DNA of 14,303 nt from contig CAZTLP010000031.1 in NCBI GenBank assembly GCA_964614345.1, forward strand, positions 1 to 14,303. The letters run 5' to 3'. This DNA is from AEGEAN-183 sp964614345. GTDB taxonomy: Bacteria > Pseudomonadota > Gammaproteobacteria > Magnimaribacterales > Magnimaribacteraceae. Position numbers and translations under genes: made by a program. The first letter of the stretch is position 1, and every line of letters starts with the position of its first letter. A model generated the notes under the pieces. The model did no database searches. It was not told where the DNA came from and saw only the letters and a program-made list of their open reading frames with translations. Of this stretch, positions 6,303 through 12,733 are shown in pieces.

Positions 6303-7333
6303 TTAATTAATCTATCAACCTGCTCGATAACTCTTTCTGTGGAAATATAACAAAGGCATTTCTTGTACTTTCCTTCCATATGCCCGTGTGTTTGGCAGAA
6401 CTCTTCTTGGCCTCTAACAATAATTGACACTTTATCGGACCAAGGTCTCCAATTCACTGAATTACTTGGACCAAATAAAGTCACTCCGCTTGCTCCTACT
6501 GCTGCTGCTATGTGTGAGGCTACCGAATCCAATCCAATAAAGAATTTAGACTCTTTAATTAAAGCGGCTAATTCAATTAAACTGGTTTTCCCGCCTAGAT
6601 TAATTACTTTTGTATTTGCTAACTCTTCAATATCTTTTAAATATTGAATTTCAGATAGATCTGGACCTGAAGTCAAAACTACCTTTAACCCTTGGTTCGA
6701 GTAGTGGTCAATTAATTTAGCAAATGCATCCTTCTTCCATAACTTGGTTTCTCGTCTTGATACAGGGTGGAATAAACAATAATTAGTTCCAATAGCGAAT
6801 TTCTCTTTTATCTCATTAGCTTCTTGAGGGATGTTTAAACTTAATCTGGTTTCCTTTTTTATACTAGACAATCCTAAGGTTTCTAAAGCGCTAAGATTTC
6901 TTTCAATAATATGGCCTTCTCCAACTTCAGGAAAAATAAAAGTGAAGCTTTTTACCCAAAAAGACTTTCGTCTTTTCATATCATCCACTCCGGCTGTCTT
7001 AGCTCCCCTCAAGCATCTCGCCATCAAGGCCATTCGCCACTGAGTAGTTAGAAATACACCAAAATCGTAATCAGTCCTATTTAATTTTCTTAATAATTGA
7101 ATTTCTTTAAAAATTCTCATTAATAAGTTGGAACTAGAGGAAGGTACCGCTTCAATAATATCATTTACTCTAGGATCTGATTCAAGGATAGAACCAGTAC
7201 CTTTGTAAACTAGCAAATCTATAGCGGAATCTGGGTAATTTTCTTTGATTTCACTAATCATAGGAGTAGTTAGAAGAACATCTCCATGAAATCTAAGAAC
7301 GGCTAGTAGGAATCTTTGTGTTTTCTCCACCAT
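6299..7333 (-). CDS. waaQ: Glycosyltransferase family 9, WaaQ-like LPS heptosyltransferase
   Basis: This 344-residue GT9 protein matches the heptosyltransferase III (WaaQ/RfaQ) pattern. The N-terminal LRFHGDVLLTTPMISEIK motif at about 13-30, the region near residue 90-140 with a TTQWRMALMARCL segment, and the C-terminal donor-binding FFIGLDSVASHIAAAVGASG with LFGPSNSVNWRPW are all characteristic. Its length equals that of E. coli WaaQ. The reaction would be addition of L-glycero-D-manno-heptose to the lipid A-core on the cytoplasmic face of the inner membrane. It stands alone, away from other core-LPS genes in this window, so the exact acceptor is uncertain and another GT9 role is possible. 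No clear Shine-Dalgarno precedes the ATG; a GTG is the second codon. Its start lies 70 bases from rpsT, divergently. Confidence 0.82.
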   Translation of the reverse strand: MVEKTQRFLLAVLRFHGDVLLTTPMISEIKENYPDSAIDLLVYKGTGSILESDPRVNDIIEAVPSSSSNLLMRIFKEIQLLRKLNRTDYDFGVFLTTQWRMALMARCLRGAKTAGVDDMKRRKSFWVKSFTFIFPEVGEGHIIERNLSALETLGLSSIKKETRLSLNIPQEANEIKEKFAIGTNYCLFHPVSRRETKLWKKDAFAKLIDHYSNQGLKVVLTSGPDLSEIQYLKDIEELANTKVINLGGKTSLIELAALIKESKFFIGLDSVASHIAAAVGASGVTLFGPSNSVNWRPWSDKVSIIVRGQEEFCQTHGHMEGKYKKCLCYISTERVIEQVDRLIN

Positions 7334-7347
7334 TTATTGAAACTCGC

Positions 7348-7376
7348 TTGACACTGGTCAATCCAGAATGCATTAT
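7348..7376 (+). promoter_or_regulatory. rpsT promoter with GCGC discriminator
   Basis: A perfect -35 TTGACA (7348-7353) is followed by 17 bases and CATTAT (7371-7376, four of six to the -10 consensus). The next bases are GCGCGAC, a GC-rich discriminator of the type linked to stringent (ppGpp/DksA) control of ribosomal promoters. Transcription would begin near 7383, giving a leader of about 20 bases before the rpsT ATG at 7404. Confidence 0.7.
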
Positions 7377-7403
7377 GCGCGACTCTTAATCTAAGACAAG
7401 TTT

Positions 7404-7679
7404 ATGGCAAACAGAGAAAAGCTAAGAATTAAATCTGCATTAAAAAGATCCAAGCAGAATACAAAGAGAAATGCTTTAAAAAGCTCTCAAAGAGCGTTAA
7501 CTAGGACAGCTGTTAAGGCTGTAAATACAGCGATAGACTCAAGAGATAAACAATCTGCCTCAGAAGCTTTTAAAAAGGCTGAAAAAGTACTGGATACAAT
7601 GGCAAATAAGAAGGTTATTCATGCCAATAAAGCCTCTAGAACTAAATCTCGTCTAAGTAAAAGAATAAAATCTCTATAG
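7404..7679 (+). CDS. rpsT: 30S ribosomal protein S20
   Basis: The 91-residue, Lys/Arg-rich helical protein beginning MANREKLRIKSALKRSKQNT and ending in HANKASRTKSRLSKRIKSL is bacterial S20, which binds 16S rRNA near helices 9 and 44 in the small subunit. E. coli S20 is 87 residues, so the length is normal. It is monocistronic here, driven by a recognisable promoter. The Shine-Dalgarno is poor, with only AAG-type purines upstream; E. coli rpsT is likewise inefficiently initiated and autoregulated, but whether that applies here is not shown. The stop lies seven bases from the convergent obgE stop, with no hairpin terminator between. Confidence 0.97.
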   Translation: MANREKLRIKSALKRSKQNTKRNALKSSQRALTRTAVKAVNTAIDSRDKQSASEAFKKAEKVLDTMANKKVIHANKASRTKSRLSKRIKSL

Positions 7680-7686
7680 TTACTTA

Positions 7687-8691
7687 CTAACTAATCTTCT
7701 CTAGCTTATATCCGACTTGTTTCATTAGGTTTTCAGTGCCTTGTCGATTCTTAGCGGAAATTAGGCAAACCTCTAAATCTTTCTGCTTACCAAAGTACTC
7801 TTTGAGCTCTTTTTGCTTTTCTTTTGAAATTAGATCCATTTTATTTAAAACTAACCACTTAACCTTTTCGGTTAAATTATGATCATATTCTTCAAGCTCT
7901 CTTAATAAATCTTTGCTCTCTTCCTCTATATCTTTACTTTCCTTTCTATCTACATCAATAAGAAGTAAAACCAACCTAGTCCTGGATAGGTGTTTTAGGA
8001 ATTGGAACCCAAGACCTATTCCTTTTGAAGCACCTGTTATCAGGCCAGGAATATCAGAAATAACGAAGCTCTTGTCAGTACTATAATCGACAACTCCTAA
8101 GCTTGGTTTTAATGTAGTAAATTCATAATCTGCTATTTTCGGATTAGCACTTGATACCGCCTTAACCAAAGAAGACTTACCGCTATTTGGCTTCCCTAAA
8201 AGCCCTACATCAGCTAATAGTCTTAATTCCAACCTGAGTGACAAGGAGCCACCTTCCTTACCTTGCGTTATTTTCCTTGGGGATCTGTTAGTTGAGCTTT
8301 TAAATCTTAGATTACCAAAACCTCCCTTGCCTCCTTTAGCAACAACAAACTCTTGATTATCTTTAGATAGGTCAGCTACCCTATCCTTAAAAGACTCATC
8401 ATAAATAATTGTTCCTACGGGTACCTCTATAACAAGATCTTTTCCGTCAGCACCACTTTTATTGTTACTTAAACCTCTTTTTCCTGCTTGAGCACCAAAA
8501 TATTTCTCATATCTAAATCGAGCTAAAGTGTTTAAGCCAGCATTGGTTCTAAAGACAACATCACCCCCTGAACCTCCATCTCCACCATCAGGTCCGCCTT
8601 TAGGTAAATTCTTGGCTCTTTTAAAACTTAGACAACCATCGCCACCATCTCCCGCAGAAACATCAATATGTACTTCATCAATGAAATCCAT
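7687..8691 (-). CDS. obgE: GTPase Obg/CgtA, ribosome assembly and stress GTPase
   Basis: The 334-residue protein has the glycine-rich Obg fold at 1-158 (FIDEVHIDVSAGDGGDGC, then GGPDGGDGGSGGDV). The GTPase domain follows: G1 GKPNSGKSS (166-174), G2 region FTTLKPSLGVV (191-201), G3 DIPGL (213-217), G4 NKMD (283-286) and G5 SAKN (312-315). Obg acts in 50S assembly and couples growth to guanine nucleotide and ppGpp levels. Compared with the 390-residue E. coli protein the C-terminal acidic extension is absent; the sequence stops right after the G domain, leaving the two conserved domains. It is the third gene of the rplU-rpmA-obgE operon, 36 bases after rpmA, with no good Shine-Dalgarno. Confidence 0.96.
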   Translation of the reverse strand: MDFIDEVHIDVSAGDGGDGCLSFKRAKNLPKGGPDGGDGGSGGDVVFRTNAGLNTLARFRYEKYFGAQAGKRGLSNNKSGADGKDLVIEVPVGTIIYDESFKDRVADLSKDNQEFVVAKGGKGGFGNLRFKSSTNRSPRKITQGKEGGSLSLRLELRLLADVGLLGKPNSGKSSLVKAVSSANPKIADYEFTTLKPSLGVVDYSTDKSFVISDIPGLITGASKGIGLGFQFLKHLSRTRLVLLLIDVDRKESKDIEEESKDLLRELEEYDHNLTEKVKWLVLNKMDLISKEKQKELKEYFGKQKDLEVCLISAKNRQGTENLMKQVGYKLEKIS

Positions 8692-8721
8692 CGAACTAAC
8701 TTAAAATAAGTGAAGAAAGGT

Positions 8722-8740
8722 AAAACCCTAAGAGGGTTCT
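8722..8740 (-). terminator. Possible weak attenuator hairpin at the rpmA stop
   Basis: Read on the minus strand, AACCCT and AGGGTT form a six-pair stem (arms at plus 8733-8738 and 8724-8729) with a three-base loop. One G-U and one A-U pair extend it. It overlaps the rpmA stop codon and is followed by only about four T residues before ACC. It could reduce read-through into obgE, giving more L21/L27 than Obg, but the U-run is short and it may be chance. Confidence 0.25.
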
Positions 8741-8985
8741 ACGTTGATAAATTGGCGAAGTTTTGTTCCTTTTTTTGTAAAAGAAACCCTGCCATCTATT
8801 TTAGCAAAAAGAGTATGATCTTTACCGCAGCCTACATTTTTTCCTGGGTGAAATTTTGTACCCCTCTGTCTAACTAGAATTGAGCCCGCAGAGACAGCTT
8901 CCCCACCAAACCTCTTAACTCCTAGACGTTTAGCGTTAGAATCTCTTCCGTTTCTGCTGCTTCCACCTGCTTTTTTATGTGCCAT
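8728..8985 (-). CDS. rpmA: 50S ribosomal protein L27
   Basis: The 85 residues match bacterial L27 end to end (MAHKKAGGSSRNGRDSNAKR, then GSILVRQRGTKFHPGKNVG and a basic C-terminal half). The length is identical to E. coli L27. The protein's N-terminal tail reaches the peptidyl transferase centre of the large subunit. It begins MAHKKAGG directly, so no Firmicutes-type cleaved N-terminal extension is present. It lies 14 bases downstream of rplU in the same operon, without a clear ribosome-binding site, so translation may be coupled to rplU. Confidence 0.97.
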   Translation of the reverse strand: MAHKKAGGSSRNGRDSNAKRLGVKRFGGEAVSAGSILVRQRGTKFHPGKNVGCGKDHTLFAKIDGRVSFTKKGTKLRQFINVEPS

Positions 8986-8999
8986 AACTAATATATAAA

Positions 9000-9311
9000 C
9001 TAAGAGTTTATTGCCTCTATTAGGACCTCAGTAAAATTTTGTCTGTGTCCTTGTGTTCTACGATAGTCTTTTCTTCTTTTCATCTTAAAAACTATTAATT
9101 TATCAGTTTTTCCATGCCTTACAACCTTCCCGGTTACTTTAGCTTTATCTAGATAAGGGGTACCAACCTTAGAGTCTTTCCCATTAGAGATCATTAAGAC
9201 TTTATCAAACTCCACTTTCGAGCCTTCTTCTTCAGCCAAAAGCTCAACTTGAAGTGAATCTCCTTCACTAACCTTATGTTGTTTCCCTCCGCTTTCTATA
9301 ACCGCAAACAT
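9000..9311 (-). CDS. rplU: 50S ribosomal protein L21
   Basis: The 103-residue protein beginning MFAVIESGGKQHKVSEGD and carrying the basic segment KMKRRKDYRRTQGHRQNFTEV near the C-terminus is L21, which binds 23S rRNA in the large subunit; the length equals that of E. coli L21. It is the first gene of rplU-rpmA-obgE. The ribosome site is good: AGAGGT (plus-strand 9317-9322) five bases before the ATG. A well-formed promoter lies 36 bases upstream of the start, divergent from ispB, the usual gammaproteobacterial arrangement. Confidence 0.97.
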   Translation of the reverse strand: MFAVIESGGKQHKVSEGDSLQVELLAEEEGSKVEFDKVLMISNGKDSKVGTPYLDKAKVTGKVVRHGKTDKLIVFKMKRRKDYRRTQGHRQNFTEVLIEAINS

Positions 9312-9346
9312 TTTTTACCTCTAAAACTGGAAATGTGAGGGTGCGC

Positions 9347-9375
9347 ACTATACGAAAAAGAAAAACTTATCGCAA
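9347..9375 (-). promoter_or_regulatory. rplU operon promoter with GCGC discriminator
   Basis: On the minus strand, TTGCGA (plus 9370-9375, four of six to the -35) is followed by exactly 17 bases and TATAGT (plus 9347-9352, five of six to the -10). Then comes GCGCACCC, a GC-rich discriminator like that of the rpsT promoter. Transcription would start near 9340, leaving a leader of roughly 28 bases ending in the rplU Shine-Dalgarno. Confidence 0.75.
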
Positions 9376-9417
9376 TAAAAGAATCTAAGTTTAAGATACT
9401 CTAGAATATAAAAGATT

Positions 9418-10383
9418 ATGGAAGCAAGTCCCTATTTACAAATTGAAGCTGAACTAAATGAACTAGAGCAAGTTTTACAACAATCCATAGACTCAGAAGT
9501 AGAGCTAGCAACTGAGGTAAGCTCATATATAGTCAACTCTGGTGGCAAGAGGATTCGACCTACTCTCACCGTTCTAATAGCAAAAGCTCTAAACTACCAA
9601 GGACAAGAATTAATTAATCTAGCCTCAGCGATAGAACTTCTTCATACTGCAACTTTAATTCATGATGATGTAGTTGATCAAAGTGAAATAAGAAGAGGAA
9701 AGAAGAGCATTCATAACAAATGGGATAATGCTCATGGAGTTTTGGTTGGAGATTTTGTTTATTCCAAAGCTTTTCAATTAATGGCCTCTTTGTCTGATAA
9801 GAAATTAATTCAAACTCTGGCAAATTCAACCAACAGAATTTCAGAAGGAGAAGTTCTACAGCTAAACTTTCTTGAGTCTTCTGCATTCGATGAGGACATG
9901 TACTTTAAGATTATTGGTAGAAAAACAGCAGAACTTTTTAAGGCTTCAACTGTTACAGCTGCAATTTTGGCAGGTGCTAACGAAACAACAATAAAAGCTG
10001 CTGGTGAGTTTGGTTTCTCTTTGGGTATAGCCTTTCAGCTTAGAGATGATTTATTAGACTATTCTGGAAAAGAAACTAAGACAGGGAAAAAAATAGGTAA
10101 GGATTTCTTAGAAGGTAAAGTTACTTTACCTTTAATCAAGGCTCTAGAACTAGCTGAAAGGAAAGAATCGGATTTTCTAAAGAGTGCTTTTGAAAAAGGT
10201 GATGCAAAAGACTTACCTCAGGCTACTCAAATAATTGAAAAATCTGGAGCAATAGAAGTGGTTCAGAAAGAAACAGAAACTTATACCTATAAGTGTTTGA
10301 ATTTATTAAATAAATTTGATAATTCCATCTACAAAAAAAGCCTCGAAACTATAGTAATTAACTTAAAAGAAAGGTCTACATAA
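9418..10383 (+). CDS. ispB: Octaprenyl (long-chain trans-polyprenyl) diphosphate synthase
   Basis: This 321-residue trans-prenyltransferase has both aspartate-rich motifs: DDVVD (83-87, followed by RRG) and DDLLD (210-214). It also has GGKRIRP (42-48) for isopentenyl diphosphate binding and the late GKDFLEGKVTLPL segment. The enzyme extends farnesyl diphosphate with isopentenyl diphosphate to make the side chain of ubiquinone. The stretch before the first motif, LLHTATLIH, has a small residue (Ala78) five positions ahead, as in long-chain enzymes such as E. coli IspB (323 residues); exact chain length is inferred. It is divergent from rplU, the classic gammaproteobacterial placement. A TAGAAT (9402-9407) lies only 10 bases before the ATG and no Shine-Dalgarno is seen, so a nearly leaderless transcript is possible. 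Confidence 0.93.
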   Translation: MEASPYLQIEAELNELEQVLQQSIDSEVELATEVSSYIVNSGGKRIRPTLTVLIAKALNYQGQELINLASAIELLHTATLIHDDVVDQSEIRRGKKSIHNKWDNAHGVLVGDFVYSKAFQLMASLSDKKLIQTLANSTNRISEGEVLQLNFLESSAFDEDMYFKIIGRKTAELFKASTVTAAILAGANETTIKAAGEFGFSLGIAFQLRDDLLDYSGKETKTGKKIGKDFLEGKVTLPLIKALELAERKESDFLKSAFEKGDAKDLPQATQIIEKSGAIEVVQKETETYTYKCLNLLNKFDNSIYKKSLETIVINLKERST

Positions 10384-10463
10384 ATAAAATCTTAGAATTA
10401 AATATCTTTTATACTGATAAAATATCCTCAAGATTGAAATTAAGCACAGCCTAGAAAATATCT

Positions 10464-10985
10464 ATGACCTTTATAGCCAAAGATAGCTACGATAAACAAG
10501 AACTTCTGAGTTGCAGTGAAGGAGAATTATTTGGAGATTCTAATGGGAGATTACCGACTCCAAATATGTTGATGTTCGATAGAATTAATCATATTTCTAA
10601 TGAAGGTGGAGAATTCAATAAAGGAAAGATAATTGCAGAACTTGATATAGATCCAAGCCTCTGGTTTTTTGACTGTCATTTTAAAGGAGACCCAGTTATG
10701 CCAGGCTGTCTCGGACTCGATGCAATGTGGCAACTTGTTGGTTTTTTTCTTCTTTGGATAAATAACTCTGGTAGAGGTAGAGCCTTGGGTTCAGGAGAAG
10801 TTAAATTTACAGGTCAGGTTCTACCCACAGCAAAAAAAGTTACCTATGAGATAGATATGAGGAGGATATTAAAGCAGAAGCTTGTCGTGGGAATAGGTAA
10901 TGGAACTATGGCAGTAGATGATAGGATTATATATACGGCAAAAGGCCTAAGAGTGGGTTTATTTTCAGATACCTCTTCCTTCTAA
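10464..10985 (+). CDS. fabA: 3-hydroxydecanoyl-ACP dehydratase/isomerase FabA
   Basis: This 173-residue hot-dog-fold enzyme dehydrates 3-hydroxydecanoyl-ACP and isomerises trans-2- to cis-3-decenoyl-ACP, the branch point to unsaturated fatty acids in the cytoplasm. Catalytic His72 lies in FFDCHFKGDPVMPG and Asp86 in CLGLDAMWQL; both are at the E. coli positions offset by one, and the length is near 172. The isomerase-competent FabA signature, rather than FabZ, is supported by the GCLGLDAMWQ segment and by fabB lying immediately downstream (five bases). A TAAAAT (10418-10423) in the 80-base upstream interval could be a -10 element, but no -35, FadR or FabR site could be recognised. No clear Shine-Dalgarno precedes the ATG. 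Confidence 0.96.
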   Translation: MTFIAKDSYDKQELLSCSEGELFGDSNGRLPTPNMLMFDRINHISNEGGEFNKGKIIAELDIDPSLWFFDCHFKGDPVMPGCLGLDAMWQLVGFFLLWINNSGRGRALGSGEVKFTGQVLPTAKKVTYEIDMRRILKQKLVVGIGNGTMAVDDRIIYTAKGLRVGLFSDTSSF

Positions 10986-10990
10986 ATTTT

Positions 10991-12208
10991 ATGAAAAGAG
11001 TAGTAGTTACGGGCTTGGGTATTATCTCAAGTATAGGTAATGATATTACTAAGGTTACAGATTCTCTTAAATCTTTAACTTCAGGAATAGATATTAATCA
11101 GAAAAATAAGGAGATGGGCCTTCGAAGTCATATTTCTGGAATTATTAAAGGCATTGATCTAAAAGAAGAGATAGAAAGAAAAGTTTATCGTTTTATGGGA
11201 GATGCTGCAGCTTATGGGTATCTTAGTGCAGTACAAGCTCTTGAGGACTCAAAATTAAGAGAGGAAGAAATTTCTAATAATAGGACTGGTTTAATTATGG
11301 GGTCTGGGGGTGCCTCTTCAGAAGACCAGATAGACGCAGCAGATATATTGAGGTCTAAAGGTTTAAAAAGGATAGGACCTTATCGAGTTACAAAAGCAAT
11401 GGGAAGTACAGTTTCTGCATGTCTAGCCACTTCCTTAGGTATAAAAGGAATTAATTATTCAATTTCTTCAGCTTGCTCAACAAGTTCTCATTGCATTGGT
11501 TCAGGTATGGAACAAATTCAATTAGATAAACAAGATGTAGTGATCGTTGGTGGCGGAGAAGCCGAGCACTGGGGCACTTCTAGTTTATTTGATGCAATGG
11601 GTGCCCTTTCAACAAAATACAATGAAGATCCGAAGTCCGCTTCGAGAGCTTTTGATAGCGATAGAGATGGATTTGTTATAGCCGGCGGTGGAGGAGTGAT
11701 AATACTAGAGGAACTAAATCACGCAAAAGAAAGAGGTGCTCATATATATGCTGAATTGGTAGGCTACGGAGCCACTTCAGATGGAGAAGATATGGTAAGT
11801 CCCTCAGGTGAAGGTGCCTATAGATGTATGGAAATAGCTTGGTCTATGGCTGACAAAAAGAAAATAGATTATATAAACGCTCATGGTACTAGCACTCCAG
11901 CAGGAGATGTTGTTGAAATTGAGGCCATCAAAAAACTTTTTGCTAAAGAAATACCTTACATAAGTTCTACAAAATCTTTAACTGGACATTCTTTGGGTGC
12001 AGCTGGAGTACATGAAGCTATTTACAGTTTGATTATGCTTAAGGAAAACTTCCTTGTGGGTTCAGCTAATATTAATACTTTAGATGAAAAGATCAAAGAT
12101 GCACCCATCCTGCTTGAAAATAAAGAATTTGATGTAAACAGGGTCTTGAGTAATAGCTTCGGTTTTGGCGGAACTAATGCCTGTTTAATATTTGAGAGAT
12201 ATACCTAA
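10991..12208 (+). CDS. fabB: 3-oxoacyl-ACP synthase I (KAS I) FabB
   Basis: The 405-residue condensing enzyme elongates cis-3-decenoyl-ACP with malonyl-ACP and, with FabA, makes unsaturated fatty acids. The Cys-His-His triad is present: Cys162 in SISSACSTSSHCIG, His298 in NAHGTSTPAGD and His333 in TGHSLGAAG, with Lys328 beside the last; E. coli FabB has the same spacing and 406 residues. KAS I rather than KAS II is supported by the SISSACSTSSHCIG active-site context and by the fabA-fabB pairing. It begins five bases after the fabA stop with no separate ribosome site, so translation is probably coupled. Its stop codon overlaps the stop of the convergent ssb gene. Confidence 0.96.
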   Translation: MKRVVVTGLGIISSIGNDITKVTDSLKSLTSGIDINQKNKEMGLRSHISGIIKGIDLKEEIERKVYRFMGDAAAYGYLSAVQALEDSKLREEEISNNRTGLIMGSGGASSEDQIDAADILRSKGLKRIGPYRVTKAMGSTVSACLATSLGIKGINYSISSACSTSSHCIGSGMEQIQLDKQDVVIVGGGEAEHWGTSSLFDAMGALSTKYNEDPKSASRAFDSDRDGFVIAGGGGVIILEELNHAKERGAHIYAELVGYGATSDGEDMVSPSGEGAYRCMEIAWSMADKKKIDYINAHGTSTPAGDVVEIEAIKKLFAKEIPYISSTKSLTGHSLGAAGVHEAIYSLIMLKENFLVGSANINTLDEKIKDAPILLENKEFDVNRVLSNSFGFGGTNACLIFERYT

Positions 12209-12645
12209 AAAGGGATATCGTCATCATCGATAGCACTATCTGGAACATCTGCTGCAGACTGGTCATTCATTTCAGGACTTTTCTGGGTTGATGAAGCATT
12301 TGAGCTTCCTTTACTATCTAGGAATTGCATATCTCTAGCTATAATCTCAGTCGTGTATCTAGTCTGCCCTTCTTGCTCCCATTTTCTAGTTTGTAGCTGA
12401 CCTTCAATGTAAACCTTGGATCCTTTTTTTAAATATTCACCTGCAATTTCAGCTAATCTTCTCCAAAGTACCACTCTATGCCATTCAGTTCTTTCTTGAT
12501 CCATTCCTGAATCTTTATCTTTCCATGAATCAGAAGTGGCTATACTTAAAGTAGTCACCGCCGCTCCTCCCGCTGTATATTTAATTTCTGGGTCTTGTCC
12601 TAAATTTCCTACTATGATTACTTTATTTATTCCACTTCTTGCCAT
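12205..12645 (-). CDS. ssb: Single-stranded DNA-binding protein
   Basis: The 146-residue protein has an N-terminal OB fold (about 1-112: NKVIIVGNLGQDPEIKYT, TEWHRVVLWRRLAEIAGEYL, GQLQTRKWEQEGQTRYTTEI). A short Ser/Gln/Asn linker follows, then the acidic tip DDDDIPF, which recruits partner repair and replication proteins. ssDNA-stacking aromatics at W41, W55, W61 and W89 correspond to E. coli W40, W54, F60 and W88, with Phe replaced by Trp at 61. The linker is shorter than in E. coli SSB (178 residues). AAGGATAG upstream is an adequate ribosome site. The gene is divergent from uvrA, as in E. coli, across an 88-base interval. Confidence 0.97.
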   Translation of the reverse strand: MARSGINKVIIVGNLGQDPEIKYTAGGAAVTTLSIATSDSWKDKDSGMDQERTEWHRVVLWRRLAEIAGEYLKKGSKVYIEGQLQTRKWEQEGQTRYTTEIIARDMQFLDSKGSSNASSTQKSPEMNDQSAADVPDSAIDDDDIPF

Positions 12646-12679
12646 TACTATCCTTAAATTAAATTAATTTATTAGTTCT

Positions 12680-12698
12680 TCTGTAACAGATTATAATC
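12680..12698. promoter_or_regulatory. Nested palindromes and shared -10 region between ssb and uvrA
   Basis: TCTGTAACAGA (12680-12690) is an 11-base palindrome. It overlaps by two bases GATTATAATC (12689-12698), a perfect 10-base palindrome. The latter gives a TATAAT on both strands: plus 12692-12697 for uvrA and minus 12690-12695 for ssb. Overlapping back-to-back promoters are therefore likely. No good -35 was found for either. The CTGT/ACAG half-sites recall the LexA box but are one base apart, not eight, so this is not a canonical gammaproteobacterial SOS box. Confidence 0.45.
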
Positions 12699-12733
12699 AG
12701 TTTTTAAATTTTCAGTCCAAAAGTTTTCACTAA

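Noticed and set aside
10384..10463. FadR or FabR operator upstream of fabA
   Set aside because: No sequence resembling either E. coli operator was found; only a lone TAAAAT is visible.
12646..12733. Canonical LexA/SOS box (CTGT-N8-ACAG)
   Set aside because: The interval was read base by base and no pair of half-sites has the required eight-base spacing.
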